Below are positions 1 to 9,823 of a stretch of 34,604 nt of DNA, piece after piece (the stretch's first letter is position 1; the number at the start of each line of letters is the position of its first letter). Under the pieces are notes generated by a model. The model saw only the letters and a program-made list of their open reading frames with translations, had not been told where the DNA came from and ran no database searches. Source of the DNA: Algoriphagus sp. (GTDB lineage Bacteria > Bacteroidota > Bacteroidia > Cytophagales > Cyclobacteriaceae). A program made the position numbers and the translations under genes. The stretch lies in the NCBI GenBank assembly GCA_021298245.1, contig JAJTDZ010000027.1, positions 1 through 34,604 of the forward strand, read 5' to 3'.

Positions 1-2154
1 CCTGAACAAGCCTTGACGCTCCCCAAGGAATGGTTTGAATTGAATAGCTACATCAAAATTGGCGATAATGGAGTGGTGACCTTATTTTCTGCCAATCCAG
101 AATTTGGATCCAATATAAAAACTTCCATGCCTATGATTTTGGCAGAAGAGTTGGAGGTGGATTGGAAAATGGTGCTCGTGGAACAGGCAGACTTCTGGCC
201 AGAACGCTACCAGCGTCAGTTTACAGGTGGTAGCCAAGGCATCCGCCAAGGCTGGACTCCACTTCGTACTGCGGGGGCTACGGCTCGTCAACTGCTGATC
301 AATGCTGCAGCCCAAACTTGGAAAGTTTCAGCCTCTGAGATTACTGCTGTGGCAGGAGTACTTGAACACAAAGCTACTGGTAAAAAAGCGGGATATGGAG
401 AAATGGCAGCTTTGGCAGCTACCCTACCCGTTCCAGAAGAAGTGACACTCAAAGACTCCAAAGACTTTACCTTGATTGGTACATCCAAGAAAAATGTAGA
501 CTTGGAAAAAATCATCAGTGGCAGTCCACTCTTTGGGATTGATCACCAGGTGGAGGGTATGAAATATGCCGCCATCGTTCACCCACCTGCCTTTGGCATG
601 AAGCTAGCCTCTTTTGATCCTTCTTCGGTGACTTCCCTGCCTGGAATCCAAGACGCTTTTGCCATTCAGCTTTTCAAAGAGGATTACGTTCGTAATTTCT
701 TTGATACAGCTACTTTCCCAGAACTGGTGGCCATTGTAGGCAACTCTACCTGGGAGGTCTTGCAAGCCAAGAAATCGCTGAAGGCTACCTGGGAAAAAGC
801 TCCAGAATCTAGTTTTTTGATGGCTGGATTTGGTGGAAGTGCTCCATCTCCAGTAAAAGTACCTTCAGGATTAGAAAGCACCGAGACCCATCAGGCTAAA
901 ATGGCTGAATACATCAGCAAGCCGGGTAATGTGCTCCGCAAAGATGGAGATCCCGAAGGAGCATTTAAGAAGGCTGCCAAAATCATTGAAAAGACCTACA
1001 CAGCTCCTTTCCTGGCACACAATACCATGGAGCCGGTCAACTGCTTTGCTCATGTGACGGCCGACAAGGCGGAAATTTATGGCCCTACCCAGGCTCCAGA
1101 ATTCATTGTGGGTACGATTGCAGCTGCACTTGGGCTCCCTAAAGAAAAAATCAGCATCAAACTGGCCCGCATGGGTGGAGGATTTGGCCTGCGAGCGTAC
1201 TCTCACCACATGGTCGAAGCAGCTTTGATTTCCCAAAAGGCAGGAGTCCCCATCAAAATGGTCTACTCACGCGAGGATGACATGACCTATGGAATCTACC
1301 GTCCAAGCTACTCGGCTACCTACCGCGCAGCTTTGGATGCCAACAACCAGCTGATCGCGCTTCATGTGAAAGCTGGTGGCGTTCCGGAAACACCGATTCA
1401 TGCCAACCGCTTTCCCGCAGGTGCTATCGACAATTACCTCGCCGAAGGATGGCAAATTGAATCCAATATCACCATTGGTGCCTTCCGCGCTCCTCGATCC
1501 AACTTTATTGCAGCAGCGGAACAGAGCTTTTTGGATGAATTAGCCGAAGCAATGGGCAAGGATCCCATCGACTTCCGATTGGAACTACTCAAGCGCGCAG
1601 AAACCAATCCTGTGGGTGAAAACAACGATTACGATGCCAAGCGCTATGCAGGGGTGTTGGAATTGGTTCGAGAAAAATCTAATTGGAAAAAGCCGGCAGC
1701 TGGGCTCCATCGCGGTGTATCCGCCTATTTCTGTCACAATTCCTATGTTGCCGAAGTAGTGGACACCAAGATTGTAGATTCCAAGCCTGTAGTTGAAAAA
1801 GTGTATGCTGCCGTGGATTGTGGTATTGTTGTCAACAAGGATGCCGCCATCAATATGGGAGAGGGTGCCATCGTAGACGGCATAGGCAATGCCTTCTTTG
1901 GAGAGTTGACCTTCAAGGATGGGGTACCCAATAAAAACAACTTCCATAACTACCGCATGATTCGCCAACAAGAGGCACCAAAGGCAATCGAAGTGCACTT
2001 TGTGGACAGCAAGGAAGAGCCTACTGGTTTGGGTGAGCCCTTCTTCCCGCCTGTATTTGCTGCATTAGCCAACTCCCTGTACAAGGCAACCGGTAAGCGG
2101 TACTACCAGCAGCCCTTTGCCCCTCAGTTGGAAATGGAAAATCTGAAGATGTAA
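1..2154 (+). CDS. Molybdenum hydroxylase large subunit, IorB-like (5' partial)
   Basis: This is a xanthine dehydrogenase-family molybdopterin-binding subunit, closest in layout to isoquinoline 1-oxidoreductase beta subunit (IorB). Such proteins carry the molybdenum cofactor and hydroxylate N-heterocycles or oxidise aldehydes, usually in the periplasm after Tat export, with a small 2Fe-2S partner. The frame is open from base 1, so the true start and any twin-arginine signal lie upstream. The visible part begins just before the conserved region containing PMILAEELEVDW. The glycine-rich MGGGFGLRAY motif starts near base 1171. The GLGEPFFPP segment near the C-terminus places the family's catalytic glutamate at 2035-2037. 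The C-terminus looks intact and a terminator follows. The substrate is unknown. The TTG at base 13 is an internal codon, not a start. Family assignment is firm; the IorB subtype is inferred from overall layout. Confidence 0.88.
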   Translation, partial: PEQALTLPKEWFELNSYIKIGDNGVVTLFSANPEFGSNIKTSMPMILAEELEVDWKMVLVEQADFWPERYQRQFTGGSQGIRQGWTPLRTAGATARQLLINAAAQTWKVSASEITAVAGVLEHKATGKKAGYGEMAALAATLPVPEEVTLKDSKDFTLIGTSKKNVDLEKIISGSPLFGIDHQVEGMKYAAIVHPPAFGMKLASFDPSSVTSLPGIQDAFAIQLFKEDYVRNFFDTATFPELVAIVGNSTWEVLQAKKSLKATWEKAPESSFLMAGFGGSAPSPVKVPSGLESTETHQAKMAEYISKPGNVLRKDGDPEGAFKKAAKIIEKTYTAPFLAHNTMEPVNCFAHVTADKAEIYGPTQAPEFIVGTIAAALGLPKEKISIKLARMGGGFGLRAYSHHMVEAALISQKAGVPIKMVYSREDDMTYGIYRPSYSATYRAALDANNQLIALHVKAGGVPETPIHANRFPAGAIDNYLAEGWQIESNITIGAFRAPRSNFIAAAEQSFLDELAEAMGKDPIDFRLELLKRAETNPVGENNDYDAKRYAGVLELVREKSNWKKPAAGLHRGVSAYFCHNSYVAEVVDTKIVDSKPVVEKVYAAVDCGIVVNKDAAINMGEGAIVDGIGNAFFGELTFKDGVPNKNNFHNYRMIRQQEAPKAIEVHFVDSKEEPTGLGEPFFPPVFAALANSLYKATGKRYYQQPFAPQLEMENLKM

Positions 2155-2185
2155 ATAAGGAAATACCTCTAAAATGTTTTCATCG

Positions 2186-2218
2186 AAAGCTACTCCTTTC
2201 CAAGGGGTAGCTTTTTTT
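2186..2218 (+). terminator. Rho-independent terminator of the IorB-like gene
   Basis: The arms AAAGCTACTCC (2186-2196) and GGGGTAGCTTT (2204-2214) form a stem followed by a run of T. It lies 32 bases after the stop codon of the IorB-like gene. Confidence 0.85.
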
Positions 2219-2252
2219 AATGATAAGGAACATCCTATTTAGTATTCAACCC

Positions 2253-2282
2253 AAAAAAACAGCCCAAGAAATTCTTGGGCTG
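2253..2282 (-). terminator. Terminator of the sigma/beta-barrel operon
   Basis: The inverted repeat CAGCCCAAG (2260-2268) / CTTGGGCTG (2274-2282) has a five-base loop. On the minus strand it is followed by seven T (A run at 2253-2259). It ends transcription of the convergent minus-strand operon. Confidence 0.85.
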
Positions 2283-2313
2283 GGGTAGCGTTGGTTTGGT
2301 ATTCAAAAAGGTA

Positions 2314-3591
2314 CTATTTTTTCCCTTGGCCGAAACTCACCTTGATGGCAGCTCCTATAACTCCTGGATTTTTTCCTGTTCCAGAAATATCCTGCAAGGG
2401 ATAGGAGTAAAAAGGCATGAGTAAATAACTGCTTTTTTCAGTTTTTCTTACCTGGATATTGATTCCCATATTAGCTAAGGCAAAAGGCAAAAATCGAGTC
2501 GATTGACCAGGAAGTGTAGTAGTTTGAGCGACTTGAACCGTTTTCAAAACAGGTTGAGTATTGCCGGAAGGGGTAGCTGAAGCGGCAGCAACCACGTCCT
2601 GATCATACAGCACCTCGACTTGGGCAGTTTGATTGATCGTGAGCAAATTGGAAAATCCTGCTTGTACAGTGATAGACTCCGATCGCGTGAGGGGATAACG
2701 AACATATACGGGTACATCTACTTGTACTTGTTGTACCTGGGTATTTTCCTGAATAGGAGAATTGACCCCTGCCAACTTATAGCTTGCCTGTCCTTCTGTG
2801 GCTTGGTTGAGGTAGTTTACCCCAAGCCCAGAACCCAATCGGAGGTTATTGCCCAAAGCCAAATCTACCTGTAGGCCTAAGCCCATGCGAAAACCCTCGG
2901 TCACTTGATTGGCTTGTGTAGTGCTTCCAAACCCTGGGCCAAATCCCAATGCATAAGAAATAGGTTTTTTCGCAGAGGAAAGTTCTTCTATAGGATTTTC
3001 CTCCAAGGAAATTACTTCCTGCACCTGATCAGTCCTAGGTTTTTCTGTTGTAGTACCCTGTGCAGCAGAGCTGGGATTGCCTTGAGATTTTTCTTCTTTA
3101 GGACTTAACGTGGCCATCAAAGGAAGGACCTCTTCCCCCTCGCTTAGGACGGAAGATCCAATGGACTTTTCATCTTTTGTGGCAACCCACACATTACCCA
3201 CAGTCCTATGGGAGGACTGCAACGATACCGCTTGAGTCACTTGGGACTCGGTATTGTGTCCACTTGGATGATTAGCAAGGTCCTCTGAAGCCTGTTTAGG
3301 AGTATTTTCTTGGACGGTAGGCTTTGCCTCTTCAGGCTTAGAAGTAGACGTGCCCAGAAGATCGGGAGAGCTCTGGCTTCCCTTGTCCCCCAGCCATAGA
3401 CTACCTAGGGTCAACACCAGGGCTACCCCAGCTGCCATCCCTCCTATCCAAAGAATTGTTCGAGATCTTCTTTTTCGATCTCGCTTTTCCTCAAAAGCTT
3501 CCCATGCCCCAGGGACATAGGGGGGAGGAGAATCCTCCTGATGTTTTCGCAGCCGCGATCCAAATCGCGTGCTCCAATTATCTTCCTGCAT
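2314..3591 (-). CDS. Membrane-anchored protein with C-terminal beta-barrel-like domain; probable sigma-factor partner
   Basis: A 425-residue protein of a Bacteroidota-type layout. It has a short charged cytoplasmic N-terminus (1-45, with RKRRSR just before the membrane), one transmembrane helix at about 46-67, a long Ser/Thr/Glu/Gln-rich linker (about 70-205), and a C-terminal region (about 205-425) of alternating glycine-rich beta strands (ALGFGPGFGS, LGLQVDLALGNNLRLGSG) resembling an outer-membrane beta-barrel or PorT-like domain. Its start overlaps the end of the ECF sigma gene by 14 bases, so the two are co-transcribed and probably coupled. That position suggests it binds or controls the sigma factor. 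No recognised anti-sigma motif (ZAS/HxxxCxxC, FecR) is visible, so the regulatory role is inference. Confidence 0.6.
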   Translation of the reverse strand: MQEDNWSTRFGSRLRKHQEDSPPPYVPGAWEAFEEKRDRKRRSRTILWIGGMAAGVALVLTLGSLWLGDKGSQSSPDLLGTSTSKPEEAKPTVQENTPKQASEDLANHPSGHNTESQVTQAVSLQSSHRTVGNVWVATKDEKSIGSSVLSEGEEVLPLMATLSPKEEKSQGNPSSAAQGTTTEKPRTDQVQEVISLEENPIEELSSAKKPISYALGFGPGFGSTTQANQVTEGFRMGLGLQVDLALGNNLRLGSGLGVNYLNQATEGQASYKLAGVNSPIQENTQVQQVQVDVPVYVRYPLTRSESITVQAGFSNLLTINQTAQVEVLYDQDVVAAASATPSGNTQPVLKTVQVAQTTTLPGQSTRFLPFALANMGINIQVRKTEKSSYLLMPFYSYPLQDISGTGKNPGVIGAAIKVSFGQGKK

Positions 3592-4126
3592 ATACGGTCG
3601 ATTGAAGATGTATCAAGTGTCTTAATTTTTGTTTGGCTCGCGTCAAATAGACCCGAGAAGAACTTTCAGTGATCTGAAGTCGATCGGCCACTTCCTTGTG
3701 GCTATAGCCTTCTACCTCAAAAAGAGTAAATACCAAATGCAAATCTTGGGGGAGCTGGTGAAGCAAGGCAAGCAACTCTTCGTAATTCATTTGGTCTACT
3801 ACTTGCTCGGGCACTGAAACGGGTGTTTCCTCATCTGCTTCCACATGATAGATAAACTTTCGGTTTTTCCGGTAGTAATCTATGGCCGTATTCACTGCTA
3901 TTCTCCTTAGCCAAGGCTTTAAAGAAAGTTCCTTTTCCAACTTTCCCACTGCGTCAAAAAACTTTAAAAAGGTATCTTGGGTGATCTCTTGGGCTAAATC
4001 TTCACTCTTGGCATAGGTTCTCCCAATACCCATGACAAAGCCATAGTATTTTTTAAAAAAATACTCCTCGTGCATCCTTGATCGACGTTTGCACCCATCG
4101 ATAAGTTCTTGGTCTGTTAGATTCAA
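3578..4126 (-). CDS. RNA polymerase sigma factor, ECF subfamily (sigma-70 family)
   Basis: A 182-residue ECF sigma factor with sigma region 2 at about 8-90, including EDLAQEITQDTFLKFF and the KPWLRRIAVNTAIDYYRKNR segment typical of region 2.4. A short linker follows, then region 4 at about 115-170 (LLHQLPQDLHLVFTLFEVEG, then a helix-turn-helix with HKEVADRL and SSRVYLTRAKQKLR). It directs RNA polymerase to a small regulon, usually for an envelope or external signal. The start is TTG at 4126: an in-frame stop lies two codons upstream, and the next ATG (4075) would cut into region 2. It forms an operon with the overlapping membrane protein downstream. A 10-base palindrome lies 17 bases before the start codon. 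Confidence 0.92.
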   Translation of the reverse strand: MNLTDQELIDGCKRRSRMHEEYFFKKYYGFVMGIGRTYAKSEDLAQEITQDTFLKFFDAVGKLEKELSLKPWLRRIAVNTAIDYYRKNRKFIYHVEADEETPVSVPEQVVDQMNYEELLALLHQLPQDLHLVFTLFEVEGYSHKEVADRLQITESSSRVYLTRAKQKLRHLIHLQSTVYAGR

Positions 4127-4142
4127 AGCCTATGGGTAGGGT

Positions 4143-4152
4143 TCACCGGTGA
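4143..4152. promoter_or_regulatory. Palindrome in the sigma-factor leader
   Basis: TCACCGGTGA is a perfect 10-base palindrome inside a longer imperfect one (TAGG...CCTA flanks, about 4136-4159). It sits 17-26 bases before the TTG start of the ECF sigma gene. It could be an operator or a leader hairpin; chance is possible. No canonical TAnnTTTG promoter was found between the sigma gene and priA. Confidence 0.3.
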
Positions 4153-4241
4153 CTACCTATTCCTAGTTGTTGTCCTTTGACAGAAAGTAAACGGATTTAA
4201 CCGAATAAACGCTACACAGCACTGAAAAAAATAATCAAAAC

Positions 4242-6761
4242 CTAGGATGGGTCTACGTCTACAATCCACCGAACAGCCCTAAAGACAGGATTGGCCTGAA
4301 GTTCTTCGATGATCGAGGCTAAGGCTTGCTTAAATTTCCCTTGGGCATCGCCTTGTTTGTCTAGTTTGATTAATGATTCCAACTGAAATTGATTTTTAAT
4401 TCGGAAAATACTGGCTTTTTCTGGTCCCAACACAATCTTTTTTAAGGCTAGGGATGCCAATTTTTTATGAAGGGCATGTGCTGCTTTTTCTGCAGTAGCA
4501 AAATCAGTATGGCGTGTAGTTATTTTTATCAATTTGACAAAAGGGGGATAAAAATAGGCCTTGCGGTCCTGCAGCTCTGCTTCATAAAAGGCTTCATAAT
4601 TTCCCTCCATCACTTGGTGAAACAAGGCTTGCTCGGGATTACGCGTTTGGATGATGACATTACCCAAGCATGCTCTCCTTCCCGCACGACCTGCCACCTG
4701 GGTCAACTGTTGGTAGGCACGTTCACCCGCCCTAAAATCTGGAAAATTTAGAATTCTATCTCCATCCCAAATTCCAACCACCGTTACTCTTCCAAAATCC
4801 ATTCCTTTGGTAATCATTTGCGTTCCTACCAAAATATCGATTTGACCAGAAGCAAAATCATCTAGGATGCGCTGGTACCCGTACTTGCTGCGGGTGGTAT
4901 CCAAATCCATTCTTCCCAACCTAGCTTCTGGAAAAAGCAATTGCAACGATTCTTCGATCCGCTCAGTACCCATGCCCTGCGTTTGAAGTTGAGTGCTTCC
5001 GCAAGCTGCACAAGATGGAGGATTTTTTTCTTTGTATCCACAATAATGGCAGCGAAGCTCGGAAGCATACTGGTGGTAGGTCAAGGTAACGTCACATTGA
5101 ATACAGGTGGCGGTCCAGCCACAATCTTCGCATTGGATGTAGGGCGCATATCCTCTACGGTTTTGAAAAATAAGTACCTGCTGCTGCTGAGACAAGGCAT
5201 GTTGGATTTGCTCCCTCAGCAATCGGGTAGTATCCAATTTGAGTAAGTTTTTTTTTCTGTCCAAGGCCATGTTGGCCAATTGAATCCGAGGAAGTGAGGC
5301 ATTTCCAAAGCGACGATTCAACTGAATCAGGGCATACTTTCCTTGTTTGGCATGGGTGTAAGATTCAAACGAGGGGGTAGCAGATCCAAGCAGGGTAGGT
5401 GCTTGGTGGATATAGGCCAGCATGATACCGGCATCTCGAGCATGGTAGCGGGGCGCGGGATCAAATTGTTTGTAACTGGATTCATGCTCCTCATCTACAA
5501 TCACCAAGCCCAAACTATCGAAGGGAAGGAATAGGGAAGACCGAACCCCAACCACAAAAGAAAACCTCCCACTCAAAACCCCATTCCAGACTTCTACCCG
5601 CTCGTTGTCTGCGTATTTGGAATGATATACCCCCATCTTGGATCCAAAAACCTTTTTCAATCTGCTTACCATCTGTGTAGTCAGCGCAATCTCAGGAAGC
5701 AACAGGAGTACTTGCGAACCACTTTCTAGAACCTCCTGAATTAATTTGATATAAATTTCGGTCTTTCCAGAACCCGTCACGCCATGGAGTAAGGCAGTTT
5801 GCTTGTCTTCAAATGCCTTTTTGATTTGAAGGAATGCGCTGTTTTGCTCCTCCGAAAGGCTTGGCGTTTCTTCGGCGCCTTCCTCTTCGGAGATTCGATC
5901 TACCACCCTAGTAAATACTTCAAAGACCCCGTTTTTTACCAAAGTCTTTAGTGCACTTTCTGAATCCCCTTCTTCTTGCAAGATAGATTTGCGAAGGCCG
6001 TGAACATTTACCTGGGGATCCTGATGCACAGGAAGGTGCCTTAAAAATTTAAGGAGCAAGGCCTCTTGCTTGGGCTTAGCTTCTAGGTCTTGAAATAGGG
6101 TTTCCAGACGCGATTTTTCTCCCAGCCAGGCATCTTGCAGGCGTATCCTTGTTTCTATTTTGGGACTGTATTTTTCCTGTATTTTTTCAAAAAGCAGTAC
6201 TGCTTCCTTGGCTACCAAACTTTTTAGGATGGGATGAATCGCCTTGGTGCCCAGTATTTCTTCACAATCGGCATAGGTAAGTTCATCCTTTTTAACCAAG
6301 GCATCCAAAATTTTCTCCTCGCGAATGTCCAAGGGATAGGGACTTTCTTCCCTATCGAATTCGGGATGCAATTGAAGTTTACTTTCTGAGGAAAGTCGCA
6401 AACCCGAAGGAAGTGCAGCACCCATCACCTCCCCGATGTGGCAGCAGTAGTAGGAAGCCATCCATCCCCAAAATCGAATCTGTAGCGCAGTGACAGAAGG
6501 ATGAGCATCAAGCACATCGAGCACTGGCTTTGCTTCATAAATTTGGGGAGGCGTGTGATGTGCTTTGCCTACTATACCGGTAAGAATTTTTTTCTTACCA
6601 AACTGCACCAAAACCCTAGCCCCTATCTGTAGCTGTGCCTGAAGAGCAGCAGGCACCTTGTAGGTAAACATTCGAGGAATGGGAACCGGAAGAATCACGT
6701 CCACGAAGGGAGGACCACTAGGTGGTGGCGGAGTAGTATATTCAGGAAATAAGGTATCCAC
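4242..6761 (-). CDS. priA: Primosomal protein N' (replication restart helicase PriA)
   Basis: An 839-residue 3'-5' DNA helicase that reloads the replisome at stalled forks. The N-terminal 3'-DNA-binding domain begins at about residue 20 (DVILPVPIPRMFTYKVP). Walker A GVTGSGKT is at 327-334 and the DEEH box at 423-426. The eight zinc-binding cysteines are all present (544, 547, 553, 556, 571, 574, 584, 587), followed by the helicase C lobe (GTQMITKGMDF, QVAGRAGR). Length is normal. The start is GTG at 6761, four bases after the stop of the upstream thioredoxin-domain gene, so translation is probably coupled. It is the last gene of a five-gene minus-strand operon. Confidence 0.97.
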   Translation of the reverse strand: MDTLFPEYTTPPPPSGPPFVDVILPVPIPRMFTYKVPAALQAQLQIGARVLVQFGKKKILTGIVGKAHHTPPQIYEAKPVLDVLDAHPSVTALQIRFWGWMASYYCCHIGEVMGAALPSGLRLSSESKLQLHPEFDREESPYPLDIREEKILDALVKKDELTYADCEEILGTKAIHPILKSLVAKEAVLLFEKIQEKYSPKIETRIRLQDAWLGEKSRLETLFQDLEAKPKQEALLLKFLRHLPVHQDPQVNVHGLRKSILQEEGDSESALKTLVKNGVFEVFTRVVDRISEEEGAEETPSLSEEQNSAFLQIKKAFEDKQTALLHGVTGSGKTEIYIKLIQEVLESGSQVLLLLPEIALTTQMVSRLKKVFGSKMGVYHSKYADNERVEVWNGVLSGRFSFVVGVRSSLFLPFDSLGLVIVDEEHESSYKQFDPAPRYHARDAGIMLAYIHQAPTLLGSATPSFESYTHAKQGKYALIQLNRRFGNASLPRIQLANMALDRKKNLLKLDTTRLLREQIQHALSQQQQVLIFQNRRGYAPYIQCEDCGWTATCIQCDVTLTYHQYASELRCHYCGYKEKNPPSCAACGSTQLQTQGMGTERIEESLQLLFPEARLGRMDLDTTRSKYGYQRILDDFASGQIDILVGTQMITKGMDFGRVTVVGIWDGDRILNFPDFRAGERAYQQLTQVAGRAGRRACLGNVIIQTRNPEQALFHQVMEGNYEAFYEAELQDRKAYFYPPFVKLIKITTRHTDFATAEKAAHALHKKLASLALKKIVLGPEKASIFRIKNQFQLESLIKLDKQGDAQGKFKQALASIIEELQANPVFRAVRWIVDVDPS

Positions 6762-6765
6762 GGGA

Positions 6766-8796
6766 TTAGTGCAACTTAGGTAGCAAAGCTAGTGCATCTT
6801 GCAGGTTGGATACTGGCTGTCGACAGCTTCGATGCACACACACATAAATTAAGGCATTTCCTGCTGCATCCCCTACTTTTCCTTGCAGAAGTGGGACGCT
6901 TTCTGTCGGAGATTCTGACCAGGCTAGAACGGTATTGGGAAGGTAATTCGCCAGCAAGGCCAGTGCTTTCTGCTTCGCCCCCTTGCCTACAATCCCAATC
7001 TCTGCGGTTGGTACTAGGCTCTCCAAGTAGAAATTGGCCCAATTGCATAAAAATCCAGGCTCTTTCAAGATCAGCTCCTTCATCCCTCCGAGCAGGCGTG
7101 CTGCTATCTTTCCATAGTTTTCCTGGTAGGTAAGTAGGGAAAGTTGATGAAAACAACGCGCAAGGATGGAATTGGAGGCGGGGATGACGTTGTCAAAGAG
7201 TTCTTTTTTGTTGGCAATCAATTTTTCGGCATTAGGGTCACTGAAATAAAAATATCCGTCTTCTTCATCGTAAAAACGTGCCAAAACCATCTCAGCTAGC
7301 GTTTGGGCAAAGGCCAAGTGCGAAGTCAAACCACTTGAAGCAAAAGCCATCAAAGAGGCCTTGATTAGTGCGGCATAGTCTTCTAAGAAGGCTGGAGTGT
7401 AGGCCTGTCCATTTTTGTAACTGCGGTACAAGGTTCCCTCTCTAAAGAGCTGGACTTGCACAAAGTCTAAGTTTCGAAGGGCCATGTCCAAAAACTCTTG
7501 CTCTCCTGTAGCCAGGTAGCCTTGAATCAAGCCTGCGTCGATCAAGCCATTCCAGCCTGCCAGTACCTTGTCGTCCTTGCCGGGGTAGATACGAAGATTA
7601 CGGGTGGCCAGCAACTTCGCTTTTTGAGCGGCCAGCTTCTCCAGGAAAGTAGGTAACGGAATCTCCTGTCGCTTCGCCACCGTTTCGTAGGATTCCACTT
7701 GAAAAAGAATATTAACTCCATCTTCCCAATTGCCCGAAGGCTTCAAGGAATACAGGTCAGAAAACCAGCCCAAATCCGGGCCCAGTAATGCTTCTAATTC
7801 GGAATAGGTCCAGGTGTAGAATTTTCCTTCCACTCCTTCGCTATCTGCATCTTGAGCGGCATAAAAGCCTCCCTCCTCTTGGAGCAACTCTGCGGCAAGC
7901 CAAGCCTTGGTTTCCCGTAGTTTTTCCAAGTAAAAAGGATCTTTGCTTACCTGATAGGCTTTGGCATAGAGTTCTAGCAACTGCCCATTGTCGTAGCCCA
8001 TCTTTTCAAAATGGGGAGCAAACCATTCCCCATCCACGGAGTAGCGAGCAAAGCCTCCACGCAGGTGATCGTAGATCCCTCCCATCCCCATTTTTTGCAG
8101 CGTGAAAAAAACGGCCTGTAGTAGGTCTTCACGAGAACTAAGCAGTGCATAATCCAGAACAAAGTGCCATATGGCAGGCATGGGAAATTTAGGGATTCGA
8201 TTCATTCCTCCCCATTCTCGGTCAAACTGGGCAGTGAGTTGGGTGATCACCTCCACGAGTTCATCCGCATCCAAGTCTCCCTCCCCGGCTTGAATGCCGT
8301 ATTTTTCGGTTTCTTTTCGGCTCAAACTTCTTCCAAAGCCTTCTGCACTTTCTGCGAGTTGGTCAGTATGCACTACGAAGGCATCCGCTATGTTACCAAG
8401 AAGTTGCTTCCATTGGGTATTAGGAAAGTAGGTGCCTCCGTAAAAAGGTTTCTGGTTGGGCATCAAGAAGACATTCAAGGGCCAACCTCCATGAAGGCCC
8501 ATGGCCTGCACGGCATCCATGTAGATGTTGTCCAGGTCGGGGCGCTCTTCTCGGTCGATTTTGATGCAGACAAAGTGGGCATTCATGATTGCTGCCGTTG
8601 CCTCATCTTCAAAACTTTCCTTTTCCATCACGTGGCACCAGTGGCATGCCGAGTAGCCTATGGACACCAGGATGGGCTTATTCTCTTCCCTTGCTCGCGT
8701 CAAAGCCTCGGATCCCCAAGGGTACCAATCCACGGGATTGTGTGCGTGTTGCAGCAGGTAAGGACTTTGGGAATAAAGGAGTCGATTAGCAGTCAT
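6766..8796 (-). CDS. Thioredoxin domain-containing protein, DUF255/YyaL (SSP411) family
   Basis: A 676-residue protein with an N-terminal thioredoxin-fold domain (about 1-165), opening with the family signature [18 protein letters not shown] and holding the CHWC active-site pair at 51-54. The rest is a long all-alpha region resembling the six-hairpin glycosidase fold, with conserved [29 protein letters not shown] and AGWNGL segments. Family members are widespread (bacterial YyaL, animal spermatogenesis-associated protein 20), but their reaction is not established; a redox or sugar-related role has been proposed. The gene lies 14 bases after the GSCFA gene and 4 bases before priA, in one transcription unit. 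No signal peptide is seen, so it is probably cytoplasmic. Confidence 0.92.
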   Translation of the reverse strand: MTANRLLYSQSPYLLQHAHNPVDWYPWGSEALTRAREENKPILVSIGYSACHWCHVMEKESFEDEATAAIMNAHFVCIKIDREERPDLDNIYMDAVQAMGLHGGWPLNVFLMPNQKPFYGGTYFPNTQWKQLLGNIADAFVVHTDQLAESAEGFGRSLSRKETEKYGIQAGEGDLDADELVEVITQLTAQFDREWGGMNRIPKFPMPAIWHFVLDYALLSSREDLLQAVFFTLQKMGMGGIYDHLRGGFARYSVDGEWFAPHFEKMGYDNGQLLELYAKAYQVSKDPFYLEKLRETKAWLAAELLQEEGGFYAAQDADSEGVEGKFYTWTYSELEALLGPDLGWFSDLYSLKPSGNWEDGVNILFQVESYETVAKRQEIPLPTFLEKLAAQKAKLLATRNLRIYPGKDDKVLAGWNGLIDAGLIQGYLATGEQEFLDMALRNLDFVQVQLFREGTLYRSYKNGQAYTPAFLEDYAALIKASLMAFASSGLTSHLAFAQTLAEMVLARFYDEEDGYFYFSDPNAEKLIANKKELFDNVIPASNSILARCFHQLSLLTYQENYGKIAARLLGGMKELILKEPGFLCNWANFYLESLVPTAEIGIVGKGAKQKALALLANYLPNTVLAWSESPTESVPLLQGKVGDAAGNALIYVCVHRSCRQPVSNLQDALALLPKLH

Positions 8797-8810
8797 GTAA
8801 AATTTCGTAT

Positions 8811-9797
8811 TTACTTAGAAAAAGGAGCATCCAATCTGGATTTAACCGCTTTGATTTCCTTAGAAAAATCAACTTCTCCCTGCATTCGTTCGAGTTTGCC
8901 TAGTAAATTTTCAAGAAACTTTCGATGCGCAGGGGAATTTGGATTGAAGGAACGGTGCGCCAGGTCGAGCTGAATTTTTTGAATTTCGGCTACTTTTTGC
9001 TGGGTTTCTGTGCTGAAACTAAACTGCCGCCATTTTTCCCAGATATAATTTTCCGCTTCCTCCGAAGGGTGTACCAAATCCGATTTGTAAAAGCGGTAAT
9101 CGCGTAGTTCGTCTACCATAATCTCATAGGCAGGAAAATAGATAACCTGCTCCAAGCGTTGCTCCAGCTGCGCACAGAGCACACGTAGCAGGCTTTTGCT
9201 CAACTGATTTTCGGAGATCCCCTCTTTGGTATGTCGAACAGGGCTGAGGGTCAGGATGATGTTGAGATTTGGATGTTGCTGAAGCAGCTCTTCCAACACC
9301 GATTCTAGTTCAGGTGCTAGCTCCTCCAGGGTAGAAAGTTTCTTTTCAAATAGGGATGATGGCTGTTTATGGCAATTGGCCACTCGTCCAAACTCCTTGT
9401 GCCGATAGATCCAAGCGGTACCTAGCGTGAGCAGCAGGTGGGTAGCCCCTTTCAGGGAATGATGCAAGCGGAGCATTTGGCGGTTGTAGTTGTCCTCTAA
9501 TTCAGCTTGCGTGTCCCCCCTGATATCAGAATGGGCAGCATAATGCACAAAAACCCCTTCTCGCTCCACTACAGCGGATGGATCCATTTGCCCTTGAATG
9601 AGGGCTTCGCTGAGGAGATCAGCCAGGTTAAGCGGATGAAAAAACGACCCAAAAGGATTGATGAGCACCTCAAATTTTGCTGCCTGCATCTTGCTGCCTA
9701 TGGTTTGGGCAAAGCAAGAGCCCAGGCTCAGCACCTTGGAGCTGTGGCTGATAGGAGAAGGAGAAGCAGGAATAGGGAAATCAATAGACCAACGCAT
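8811..9797 (-). CDS. GSCFA domain-containing protein
   Basis: A 328-residue protein with the name-giving motif GSCFA at 26-30 ([13 protein letters not shown]) and the downstream NPFGSFFHP segment, followed by [19 protein letters not shown] and [18 protein letters not shown]. The layout resembles SGNH/GDSL hydrolases, with Ser27 as candidate nucleophile and the late D-x-x-H (DLVH) as partner residues. GSCFA proteins are common in Bacteroidota and alphaproteobacteria, and their substrate is unknown. The gene sits 26 bases after the DUF1801 gene in the same operon. Confidence 0.9.
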   Translation of the reverse strand: MRWSIDFPIPASPSPISHSSKVLSLGSCFAQTIGSKMQAAKFEVLINPFGSFFHPLNLADLLSEALIQGQMDPSAVVEREGVFVHYAAHSDIRGDTQAELEDNYNRQMLRLHHSLKGATHLLLTLGTAWIYRHKEFGRVANCHKQPSSLFEKKLSTLEELAPELESVLEELLQQHPNLNIILTLSPVRHTKEGISENQLSKSLLRVLCAQLEQRLEQVIYFPAYEIMVDELRDYRFYKSDLVHPSEEAENYIWEKWRQFSFSTETQQKVAEIQKIQLDLAHRSFNPNSPAHRKFLENLLGKLERMQGEVDFSKEIKAVKSRLDAPFSK

Positions 9798-9823
9798 GGT
9801 GTGAAGATACTACTAGATTTTTT

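Noticed and set aside
871..1998. Two minus-strand frames of over 120 codons inside the IorB-like gene
   Set aside because: The plus strand has a continuous, clearly conserved protein, so these are antisense shadow frames.
8164..8973. 269-codon plus-strand frame opposite the thioredoxin-domain and GSCFA genes
   Set aside because: It lies antisense to two well-supported genes and crosses their boundary. The translation matches no family and is best explained as a shadow frame.
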